From: Lenzites betulinus
Lineage: Eukaryota > Basidiomycota > Agaricomycetes > Polyporales > Polyporaceae
Length of the DNA: 64,000 nucleotides
Direction of reading: 5' to 3'
NCBI GenBank assembly: GCA_022264855.1
Contig: JABYQU010000041.1
Span: forward strand, 290,874 to 354,873
The notes under the pieces are model-generated. The model was not told the origin of the DNA and did no database searches. It saw only the letters and a list, made by a program, of their open reading frames with translations. Below are positions 12,736 to 22,261 of the stretch, in pieces. Position numbers and translations under genes: made by a program. Positions within the stretch are counted from its first letter, which is position 1. Every line of letters starts with the position of its first letter.

Positions 12736-13113
12736 GTTCGGAGTGAATGTGTGAGCGCTCGCCGAACATGTACATCCCGTTCAAACTATAATGTATATAC
12801 GGGGATCGCAAGGGATCGAAGCAACAGACATTGTCGCCGGTGCTCGGGGTGCGCAATTGATTGGTTGCCCGACACCGAGCCCGGCCGGAGGAGGCGGGGC
12901 GGCCGTACATGCCGCAAGCAAGCGGCTTGCACGATGTGCTGTGCAAGTCTCACAAGAGACACCTTGAGGAGGGAACATGCTAGCCTTCACGCCTATGACA
13001 TCCGAATACACGCTGGGTCCGCGAGGCCTTTTCACTCGTGCGCGTTCTGCAGGTCAAGAACCGGCGCGTTCATGGATTCATCGCCCGCCGTGGAGTATAT
13101 AAGAAAACACAGC
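12736..13113. repeat. Direct repeat, copy 1 (about 378 bp)
   Basis: First of two highly similar direct copies that start about 423 bp apart. The unit begins GTTCGGAGTGAATGTGTGAG, carries a GC-rich block GCCCGGCCGGAGGAGGCGGG and ends GTATATAAGAAAACACAGC. It has no conserved coding potential: ORFs on either strand differ between copies by frameshifts. Confidence 0.85.
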
Positions 13114-13158
13114 CTGTCTTGCGACGAGTATAAGGATGTGAGTGAGTGCTGCTGTAAC

Positions 13159-13532
13159 GTTCGGAGTGAATGTGTGAGCGCTCGCCGAACATGTACATCC
13201 CGTTCAAACTATAATGTATATACGGGGATCGCAAGGGATCGAAGCAACAGACATTGTCGCCGGTGCTCGGGGTAAGCAATTGATTGGTTGCCCGACACCG
13301 AGCCCGGCCGGAGGAGGCGGGGCCGCCGTACATGCCGCAAGCAAGTGGCTTGCGCGATGTGCTGTGAGTGCCGCAAGAGAAACCTTGAAGAGGGAAACGA
13401 GGTAGCCTTTACCCCGACATACAAACACACGTTGGGCCGGCGAGGCCTCTTCACTCGTACGCGTTCTGCAGGTCACAAACCGGCGAGTTCATGAATTCAT
13501 CGCCTGCCGTGGAGTATATAAGAAAACACAGC
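13159..13532. repeat. Direct repeat, copy 2 (about 374 bp)
   Basis: Second copy of the unit at 12736-13113. The first 110 or so bases are identical, and the rest shows scattered substitutions and small indels. It ends in the same TATATAAGAAAACACAGC. The copies are separated by about 45 bp of unrelated DNA and lie downstream of the Zn2Cys6 gene. Confidence 0.85.
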
Positions 13533-13720
13533 ACCGATATCAAGATAGACCGTGGCAAGATCTAGCGATCGCCCGCCCCATACATACACGGCCTCGGGCT
13601 CCAAAACAGGACAGCTAGCGCATAACAGGCAGCGATACAAATACACGATGTCCGTCATCGCCCCCACACGTACACAAGAACCGAAGGAAAGAAGAAGAAC
13701 ACAGTGCTAATACCGGCGCG

Positions 13721-14569
13721 TCATACGATGGCCTCGCCGATGCTGAAGTGCACCTGGTCGCCCTCGGCGAGGGTGAGGCGCACGGGGAGGCGCGGGTCGA
13801 TGCGCACGGGCGCGCTGGAGCCGACGAAGAAGTCGCCGCGGGTGAAGTTGCGCGTGATCGCGGCCGTCTCCTCCTCGGTGAGCGGGCGCGGCCGTTTTGC
13901 GGGGCGGAAGGACGACGTCGAGGGCGCGGCGGGGGCGGAGGTGGACGGCGCGGGCGGGGCGGCGGCGGGCGGGTTCGCGACGAAGGTGCTGTTGTAGTCG
14001 TAGTAGTGCGGGTGCGCGAGGCCCTGCATCGGCGGGGGGTAGGCCATCGCGGCGGGGAAGGGCGGGACCTGGGCTGGGGACGGGTGAGCGGGGACGGGGA
14101 TGGAGGCGGGGGGTGAGGGTGCTTACGGGGCTGCGCCTGGGGCTGGTGGTTCTGGGGCTCGGCGTCGGGATCGGGGTAGGCGCAACTGGCCCCGAGGCCC
14201 CTCTTGAGGCAGCTCTGCGCGATGGTGAGGAGGCGAGGAGGAGCGGGAGGAGCGAGACTAACCTGGCATGGCAAGACCTCGCTGCAGCGAGTTTTGCCGG
14301 AGTGGCAAGCGGTGCAGGCGCGACGGACGGAGGGCGCCTTGGCTGTTCACGGCGGCGGAGACGGTCAGGACGGGGGCGGCGACGGAGGAGACGGGGGCAG
14401 ACGCACGCTTGCGGGAGGCCTCGGCCTGGGCGGCGCTGCCGGCGAGCTGCTGCTGCGGCTGGTGCAGGTCGGCCGCGAGCGCAGGGTTGTGCTGCTGCAG
14501 CTGCTGGGTGTCGATCGACGGAGCGGCCGCGTCCTGCGCCGGCGTAGAGGCCTCTGAGAGGGCCGACAT
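13721..14569 (-). CDS. Small Zn2Cys6 binuclear-cluster transcription factor
   Basis: Fungal-type zinc cluster regulator of roughly 200-250 residues. The first exon (MSALSEASTPAQDAAAP...) is Gln/Ala-rich and splices at CGCAAGC/GTGCGT into PKAPSVRRACTACHSGKTRC. A second intron follows SEVLPCQ, then SCLKRGLGASCAY. Joined, the cysteines follow C-x2-C-x6-C-x5-C-x2-C-x8-C, a complete Zn2Cys6 cluster. After another intron the C-terminal exon (MAYPPPMQGL ... TAAITRNFTRGDFFVGSSAP ... GDQVHFSIGEAIV) is short; I see no fungal_trans middle homology region. It is divergent from a bHLH gene with about 190 bp between the ATGs. The target genes are unknown. Confidence 0.82.
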
Positions 14570-14760
14570 CGTCGTGATGGGCGGGCTTTCCGGGCGTCTC
14601 CCTCCCGCCGCCCCCCTTATGCCCCGCGCGTTGCCGACCGGTCGCCGGTACGGTCACGACAGTGTCACCCTATGGTCACGCGCTCGTCACATCCCCCGGC
14701 CTTTCCGGTGTGTCAGGCGCGGTCAGGCGCCGCTCGGGCTCGGAGCGTCCGACCACGATC
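14570..14760. promoter_or_regulatory. Shared promoter of the Zn2Cys6/bHLH pair with clustered GTCAC motifs
   Basis: A 191-bp divergent spacer. Between about 14650 and 14695 it has four GTCAC motifs in one orientation (GGTCACGAC, GTGTCACCC, GGTCACGCG, CGTCACATC), and GGTCAGGCG follows nearby. Such clustering suggests a multi-site operator. The binding factor is unknown. Confidence 0.45.
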
Positions 14761-15531
14761 ATGTCTGCCCCGCACCCGCCCTCCCCGCACGACCCCGCCC
14801 TCGCCTTCGACGACTTCCCCTTCTTCAACAGCCCCACGCACGCGCCCCTGCCGCCCCCGCCGCCACTCCCGCCGTCCACCGACCTCTTCTCCGCGTCCGA
14901 GACCACCGACCTCTTCGGCTTTCTCGAGAACTTTGACTGGGACTTTAACCTCGACCCCCAGCTCCCAGATGCCACCCGGGACCCCCTCTACCAGACACCG
15001 CTGCAGGAGACCGCCCCTCCGGGCCTCGACCAGCTCTCCCCGTCCTCCTCCCTCTTCGGTGCACAACAGCAGCAGCAGCAACCGTACCACCCGCAACCTC
15101 CGCCCCCAGCCCCCTTCCCTCCACCACAGCAGTACGTAGACACCAAGCCGTCCATCCAGCCCCGGAGCCGCTCCCCCTCCACCTCCGCCTCGCCCTCCTC
15201 GCACGGCGGCACCGCCCCGCCGCGCCCCAAGCCGCCCCTCTCGACGCCGCAGAAACGGCTGAACCACATCATGTCCGAGCAGAAGCGGCGCAACGCGATC
15301 CGCGACGGCTACCTGCAGCTCACCACGCTGCTCGCGCCCGCCGGCGCGCCCCCGGGCTCGGGCATGCCCACGCGCGGGCGGCCCAAGGGCAGCGGCGGGC
15401 GCGGCCGCGGCACGAAGGGCAAGAGCGGCATCCTCTTCCGCGCGCGCGAGTACATCCGCTGGCTCGAGGAGGGCCGCGCCGCGCTCCTGGAGGAGGTCGC
15501 GAAGGCCGAGGCCGCCGCCGGAATCCGGTAG
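14761..15531 (+). CDS. bHLH transcription factor with AT-hook-like loop insert
   Basis: Single-exon nuclear protein of 256 residues. The N-terminus is acidic and aromatic (FGFLENFDWDFNLD, an activation-domain-like patch), followed by a polyglutamine run and a Pro/Ser-rich linker. The basic region and helix 1 lie near residues 161-190 (KRLNHIMSEQKRRNAIRDGY, LQLTTLLAP). Helix 2 is near 222-240 (KSGILFRAREYIRWLEEG), with a short coiled extension. Between the helices sits an insert of about 30 residues containing TRGRPKGSGGRGRG, whose RGRP core is that of an AT-hook. An in-frame ATG at 14662 would add 33 residues; I prefer 14761 because the preceding DNA is promoter-like. It is divergent from a Zn2Cys6 gene. 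Confidence 0.85.
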   Translation: MSAPHPPSPHDPALAFDDFPFFNSPTHAPLPPPPPLPPSTDLFSASETTDLFGFLENFDWDFNLDPQLPDATRDPLYQTPLQETAPPGLDQLSPSSSLFGAQQQQQQPYHPQPPPPAPFPPPQQYVDTKPSIQPRSRSPSTSASPSSHGGTAPPRPKPPLSTPQKRLNHIMSEQKRRNAIRDGYLQLTTLLAPAGAPPGSGMPTRGRPKGSGGRGRGTKGKSGILFRAREYIRWLEEGRAALLEEVAKAEAAAGIR

Positions 15532-16200
15532 CACGGAACGCGGGCGGGCCACCGCCAGGGTCTGTCTGCGCCGCCGGCTGGCTGGCTGGTCGGGGCTGCG
15601 GTGCGTAACAGTTTGTTAGTGCCTGGCGTTCTGATGTGCACGGGCCGCCGCTTACGTGCGTCTTTCTATTCAGCGGTGTGTTGTATTTCTAGTGCGCGGT
15701 GTACGCTGTATACCCCGATATGTCGGCGTGCGCGGTACGTCGAGTGCGCGGCGCGGCGCGCATCAGCTGCTGACCGTGCGCGCATGATAGATGGGTGGCC
15801 GGCACGACGGCGCAATGCTTGTTTCCGTTCCGCACTGTATTCGTACGCATCTCGTAATGCTTTATTGACGTCCGTACGCTCCACTCCAAGGGACGCGCCC
15901 GCTCGGTTCGCGGCGGCGAGGCACGAACAGCGTCTTCCGTCGGCTACCCGCTTCGCGCCATCTGCTCACCGGAACCCGTGAACAGCAGGCTCGGCGTACA
16001 CTGTACAGGCGGGAAGACGAAGACTTAGACTGTCTGCGCGGGATGCCCGTCCGCCCAGCGCTGCAATACAATGGCGGCGGCGCATCAGCTTCCTGCGGGG
16101 GCTCTCTGATGTTCTGGCGGTGGGCCAGCCTTCAGGGCGGGGTGACATTGATATGTGGGATGCGTCCGCCGGTGCGGCTACCGACCGACCACCGCTCGCG
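15532..16200. other. Non-coding DNA, start of gene desert
   Basis: Downstream of the bHLH gene. I see no conserved protein motif in any frame. The DNA is GC-rich, with short ORFs rich in Arg and Ala that look like composition artefacts. Confidence 0.5.
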
Positions 16201-16213
16201 GTGATCTTCCCTG

Positions 16214-19200
16214 GACACTGGCACTAGGAACGTCTGCCTAGTCTCGGTATGCGGTTCTCCACGGTGCGGCGACGTTGCTGACCGCGTCTTTTTGCGTAAC
16301 AGGCGGGCGCGGCGTTGTCTGATCCTCCGAGGTGTTTTGTCCGTGGCGTGATGTGTAGGAACGGCCCGAATAGCTATAGACAAGATATGCCTGGTTGCGG
16401 TATGCGCTCCTCCACGGTGCCAGTGATGACCTTACTGACCGCGTCTTGTCATGTATCATCCAGGGCAAGGCTTTGTTGCTGGATGCAGCCGCTACATTGC
16501 GCCTGCTGGCGATAATCCAGGGTCGGAGTCGGTGTCTGTACTGCGTGGGCTCCGGACATCTAACACGGGCAGGGCGAGAAATATCTGGTAGTGGTCAACG
16601 TACACGCCAGGGCCGCCATCCGACAGTGACAGTATTTGCGTAGCACAAGTGCCGTCCCCGACACAGTGTTCTACCCCTCTCATCAGAATCAACCGCCCGC
16701 TCCCCGTTTACAGAAGTTCCTCACATTGCGAACTCGCCAGGCTGACCTCACCTTTCTACGCTCCCAGAGCGCTGCGGCGTTGTGCCTGAAGGCCGCCGCA
16801 AATCACTGCAGCGGCACGGATTGTCGGCGGTGGTGTTGAACGGCACAGTATGCTGATGTACACAATGGTATGCGGCGTTCTCCGTGGTGCTTTTTCCTTA
16901 GCTGACCGCATCTCCCCAGTTAACGTTAAGGACACGACATCATATTGTCGCCAGCCGCAGCTGCTAGACGACTCTTGTCGAGATATGCGACGCGGCAAGA
17001 GCAGTTGAGTGACAAGTTCCTGGGTCCCCGACCCTCCACCGGCCGCATCGTAGCATGCTGGTATGCAATTCTTCACAGCAATGGGCCGACGTTGCTAACT
17101 GCATATTTCTTCGTATCACGTAGGTAACATCCGTAAAACACCCGCTCCAAGGAACATAGGCGGTGTCAATGAACGGAAATGCGCGTAAGGCATTCATCGC
17201 GGACTGGAGCGGCTCGCGTGTTGGCAGACGGCCTTCCCGCCCAACAACGGCTCCCGCTTAGGTGCTGCGTGCAACCATCTACCAGGGGCTGCCGTTCCGA
17301 CTATCACTGTATGCACTTGTACGTTTCGTTGCCGCAAAACGGCCACGTAAACGGTAGCCTCCTCATCCACACTTGTCAAGCTAAAGAATGGGCCCATAAG
17401 GGTGTGAGATAGCAGCCTCTCCTAGCTGAACAAGGCTTTCGTAGCTTTTTCCAGCTCGGAGAGGCGGCTTACGGCAATGCAGCATGGAATATGCAAAGTT
17501 TTGTCACGATTCTGATGCTCTGGAAACGGTGAGTTCTGTGCAGTGTGTGTGAAGATGCCTCGACTGCGGTTGTGCGGTAGTCGAGGGATGGCGAGGGCAT
17601 GTGAGGTTCCTGGGGGATCCCACCCGAGATGTCGCTAGGCTTGGTAATGTGAACTCCTTTTCGGTTGTGCAGCATTCGTGCATGCTGAGTGTCATCCACG
17701 GTGTTATCCGCTTAGTCTTGGTATGCAGCTTTCGTCAGTACGAGGTGATATGACTGACTGAGCCTTCTCACACCACTTGCAGGGCACGGCTTAACCCGCA
17801 GATACAGCCGCTCGGTGACTCTGTTATCCAGGGTCGTCGTTCAGCCTTCGATGGATATGAGAGACGCAAAACGGGCAAAACGGGGTAACTTCCGAACTCC
17901 TGGTCCCGGGATCCGACCTCTGATACTGGCCGTCTCAGTTCCCCGTATCCGCTTAGTCTTGGTATGCAGCTTTCATCAGTGCACGTTCGACATGGATAAC
18001 TAAGCCTTCTCACACAACTTGCAGGGCGCGACTTCGCCCGCAGATGCAGTCACGCGATGACCCTGCTGCCCAGGGTCATCGTTTGTGTCATCGTTGGACG
18101 TATTTGCAAGACACAGAGCGGGCAAACGAAGTAACTTTCGCCCTCCTGATACTGGGATCCGACCTCTGATACTGGCCGGCTCAGTTCCCACACCAGGATA
18201 GCACCGACTCGACTCGACAATGTATGCGCACCAGTGCCGCCCGCAACATGTTGTTCTTATCAACTCATCAGAATCGAACATCCACTTTCAGTATGTGGTC
18301 CTTCACATTACGAGCTCGCCAAGCTAACAGCACCTCTCCGTAGCGCGCGGCCAACACCGCAACTTGGCACCCACGGCACCTGCAGGGTCGTCGGCGGTGT
18401 TGCTCAATGGACATGCGTGCACATCTCGCAATGGACCGGGTCTCGTCCTCCGCCGTTCGCTCGCGCGATAATGGCCCCCGCTTAACCCGCCGTCTATGGA
18501 ATAGCCAGGGGTAGATGTTCTGACGGCCTCGAACCACTGGGAGAATTAAAGCCCTCTAGGGAAATCCCGTCCAAAGTGTGTTACCCCAGTCATCTGGATG
18601 ATATCCCTGGACTTGGTACGCAGTTTTTCGCAGCACGGACTCGACCAGACTAATAATGCCATTACAAGGAACCTGCAGCGCGCGGCTTCGTCCGCAGATG
18701 CAGCGAAAATAACTCCTCCGGCATCGCGTACAGGGTCGTCGTCGGCGTCACCGCTGGATGGGCTGGGGACGTACGACGCTAGCAGGACAGGATGGCTTTC
18801 GGCTTCTCGGACCATACTTCGCCCGCACGGAAAGGCAGCAGTCGCCGGTGGAGTCTGCGCGTGTATACCGCATAGTCATGGTATGGAGCCCTTCACAGTT
18901 ATGAGTCGACCTCAACTCTACGTAACGCGCAGAACACGGAGATTTGGTCAGCTATACGCGCCAAATGACCCCTTCTGAACCAGCACATCCTCAGTGCTAC
19001 TATCATCCCATAGGCTCGGCGCATTCGATACGCGCAGGACGAGGGGGTCTATCTTCCGCTCATGTTCAGCCCCGAGCACAGAGCAACACGGTACGGCATT
19101 GGCATTTGGGCATCCGGGCATATCTGCCGCCCGCCGTTACAACAGCTGCAGTCATCATAATCAACATCCGCTTTCAGTATGTAGATCCTCACACTCGTAC

Positions 19201-19265
19201 AGGTTCGACATTGATGACCGTTCGTCTCTACGTAACTTGCAGGGCGCGGCCTCGTCTGTAGGGAC
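16214..19265. repeat. Decayed tandem repeat array
   Basis: A recurring core of the form CCGCNTAGTCTTGGTATGCAG-CTTTC, then GACTGAC/TGAC, then TTGCAGGGCGCGGCTTCG-CCGCAGATGCAG. Cores lie near 16245, 16397, 16867, 17060, 17720, 17961, 18292, 18614, 18880 and 19178. Best-preserved neighbours are 17720 and 17961 (spacing 241), which also share ATCCGACCTCTGATACTGG at 17911 and 18157. Spacings vary from about 150 to 330 bp between adjacent clear cores, as expected for an old array with indels. No ORF is preserved between copies. Confidence 0.7.
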
Positions 19266-21624
19266 CTGGCGCAGGGTCATTCGTCAGCGGGCGACATGGG
19301 CGAGATGCCGGGAATGCGTGCTCCTTCTGGGGACACTATGTCCGGCTTGTGATCACGCAAGCGGCGGGCTTGAGATGTCAGGAGACGGCGCAGAGCCAGC
19401 CCTGGCATCCCGCTCCCAGCGTTCCCCTCCATTCCAAGGGGTCGTGGATGTGGATGCCGAAATGGCTTGGAACCTGTGACACGGCCAAGATGACGGGTAT
19501 GCATACCCATCTCGCAATGGAGCGGGTCCCGACGTCCTCCTCGGAAGGCTCCCGCCGCCCACTCGCGCACTTCCGCACAGCGGTGATCCCAGATAGCCGC
19601 CGTGTACGGAACTAACTGCCACGGGTGAACAGTGAACATTGTTCCTGTCTGTTGGCGGATCCCGTCCAAAATGTGGATCACGCTATCTGCGAGCTTACAG
19701 TGCTACTGCAGCCCGGCGAACGCTGTTATGACATTCCATCTACCACCATCCCCGAATCCTCCGATACGACTGTCAGCGTCGGCGACCGGGCCATCGGCTG
19801 TATGGCGGCCTCCTACGCGCCGTACGTACACCCCCGCTCCCGCACAATAATGACTCGGCCGCCCCGAAGACATTTCCGCGCCTGCTGCTATCCCCGGCAT
19901 CGACTGCACAACCGCCCGCCTGCCATTGTGGCCCATGTGCGTCGTCGCCGCTCGGTTGCCGCGACCCCTCGCGCAGCATGGAAGGCAGCCCGCGAGGCCT
20001 TGCTCGCCTGCGTCGACGCCGCAGTCATGTGTCGCGCGCGGACACCTGTGAAATCCGCAGAGCAAGAACAAGACCGCGCGTGCGCGGAGCTCGTGGCCAG
20101 ACGGCCGCGTGCGCGCGCGCGTCCTCGCGTGGGGGCCACAAGGACGGGGACAAGGACGGTGTGGGTGCGGGTGCGTTGGGGCGAGCGCAGTCGCGCCAGG
20201 CACGCGTCCGCGTCTGCGCGCGCACCGGACTCGGAGTGCCCCCTTCCGCGCAGCCGCGTCGGAGAGCGCCGTGTGCGGGCTAGACCCGCTACGGACGCGT
20301 CTGATTGGGAAGGGCGCGAAGGGCGACGGGAGGGAGACTCGGACGACGGACTCAGTGTGAGCGCACCCGGCGGTAGATGCACGGTCGGGTATGGGGGCGG
20401 CGGAGACGCGCAGCACGGAGCGACGGCGTGGGAGGTTTGTTGATCGGCGGACGGATGGGCTCTGCAGGTGTGTCCGGGTGCGTCTGCGCAGACCGCGTCG
20501 TTAGCGGAAAGTATCCAAGGAGGAGCGAGTCGCTGGCGGGATGCAATGTGCTAACTTCGTCAAAGCCGCCGCCTGTGCGCGCATGGGTTGTCGGACTCGG
20601 GCTTTGGCACCCTGGATGGAATGTACCTCATCGCCCGGGAGCAATGTTTTCATTCGGAGGTGTGCAGGGAATAGGTTGCGCGTCTGCAGGAAATACGACC
20701 CTTGCTGTTGACCATACCCTGACTGACCGTCCCAAAGCCGTACTAGCTTCTCGAGGAGGACATCATCAGGGATTAGGCCTGGGCTACATTAATGATGAAC
20801 GCTAACGAGCTGTCAATGGTCGCGATGCATAGCACGGCCGTAAGGCGAACGTGTGGGAGAGACCCTCCACGCTCGCTGCCATGTCGCGCGCCGAGTGCGA
20901 ATGCTGAATAAACGCGCTCGTCAGCGCACTGAGGCATATGCATCATGCCGGGCGACTGACGTCCCTTGCAAGGCATCGCCGTTCAATAGCAGCTGCTGCC
21001 GCATCGCCTTCTGGACGTCGGCTCCGCATTGCTCAATGGCGCAGATCCCCGGCGGTGGAGCGTGATAGAGTTCCCCTTCGTCCCGTGGCGCTTTCGCCCA
21101 AGTCGCGCGCCCAGGGTCGGGGCTTGGGTGTATCTCGATCCACACCGTGGGTACCGAGAGCCGAGACGCTGCGGCGTCTCTCGGTTGTGCAGCGTGACCG
21201 GGGCGTCTCGCATGAGGGATTTGGGCCAGATGTGGCCCGTAGAATGCGGGGATTGGCAGGGGTTAGGACGCGGCGCTGGGCGAAGCCGAAACACTTCCCA
21301 CCGCTGAGAAACCCGCCGGACGCATTTGCCTCCGTCGCCGAAAGAATGCGCGGCGGCGACTGGCTGGACTGGCCGACACAAGGCGCGGATGGGGAGTAGC
21401 GGTGGCTGGGAGCGAGAGGCGCGCGTGGCAGAGCGCCCTCCAACCCACGACCGTCGGGTAGATGGGGCTTCCTGTCCCGCAACAGATGAGCGTTCACATT
21501 CGATGCTGCGAACCTGAGCGTAGCGGCCAGGAGAGCTTCAGCATCTGTATATGGATGTCATTCGCGATTCGGAATCTGTAGGGAGGACAAGGACGGCACA
21601 AGCGCACGGGCGATCATCGCACAA
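19266..21624. other. Non-coding DNA, gene desert
   Basis: About 2.3 kb without a recognisable gene. ORFs around 19625-20443 are Arg/Ala-rich and run in overlapping frames on both strands, which is a GC-composition effect. Confidence 0.5.
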
Positions 21625-21689
21625 GAGGCACAATCGAACTGCGGGCCCGCACAAACCTACGAATGGGGCCGCAGCTGCGATTGTGCCTC
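21625..21689. repeat. Inverted repeat (65-nt hairpin)
   Basis: GAGGCACAATCG pairs perfectly with CGATTGTGCCTC. Inside, CTGCGGGCCC faces GGGGCCGCAG with small bulges. The loop is about 20 nt. Transcription of either strand would give a stable stem-loop. Confidence 0.7.
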
Positions 21690-21859
21690 CGGTTCAGATG
21701 TCTCACTGACCGGATTTTGTGGCCGATGCAAGTTTGCCATGATTTATCGCACCTCTTCCAGTCTTCGCCGTTAAAGCAAAGCACAGTTAGAGATAATTGG
21801 ATATCAGCTGTTTGAAGTGTGAGCTACATACTACATCCTGTTTGGCCGTCACTCTGCAC

Positions 21860-22253
21860 AGGACCCCCGACATTCCACCAAAAGGCCTGATCCAATTTCT
21901 CAAAATTTTGCCATGTCCGTCCGGAGGATCAGGCCTACTAAACGCCCAAACTTGGTCGGATTACATCAGGCATCGACCAGTTTTTGACAGATTTGTCTAC
22001 GAAAAGATCAGGCATTTTTGGGCGTCTAAGGCGCCTCGGGGCCGGCGCTTAGTCAAACCCCAGTTTGAGGACCAAAATGTCCGAGAAGGATCAGGCCACG
22101 GCCGTCTGGACCTAATATTGTCCGGATTTTGGCCTCAGGCCTCGGACTTTTGGGGGTCGAAAATGGTCGGATTAAATCAGGCATAGGGCCTTCAAAAATC
22201 GCAATTTTGGTCGGATTAGGCATCAGGCCTTTTGGTGAATTGTCGGGGGTCCT
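21860..22253. mobile_element. Complete MITE, hAT-type (394 bp)
   Basis: Terminal inverted repeats of about 32 bp with two mismatches: the left begins AGGACCCCCGACATTCCACC and the right ends TGTCGGGGGTCCT. Both ends are flanked by the same 8 bp, CTCTGCAC (21852-21859 and 22254-22261). An 8-bp target duplication is typical of hAT transposases. The interior has no ORF but repeats TCAGGC at least seven times, mostly as ATCAGGC, which looks like subterminal transposase-binding motifs (inference). Confidence 0.9.
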
Positions 22254-22261
22254 CTCTGCAC

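Noticed and set aside
12736..13532. The duplicated 378-bp units as LTRs of a retrotransposon
   Set aside because: Only 45 bp lies between them, without internal region, primer-binding site or TG...CA ends.
19625..20443. Long + strand ORF of 272 codons in the desert
   Set aside because: Overlaps long ORFs on the other strand and in other frames, Arg-rich, no domain. Due to high GC.
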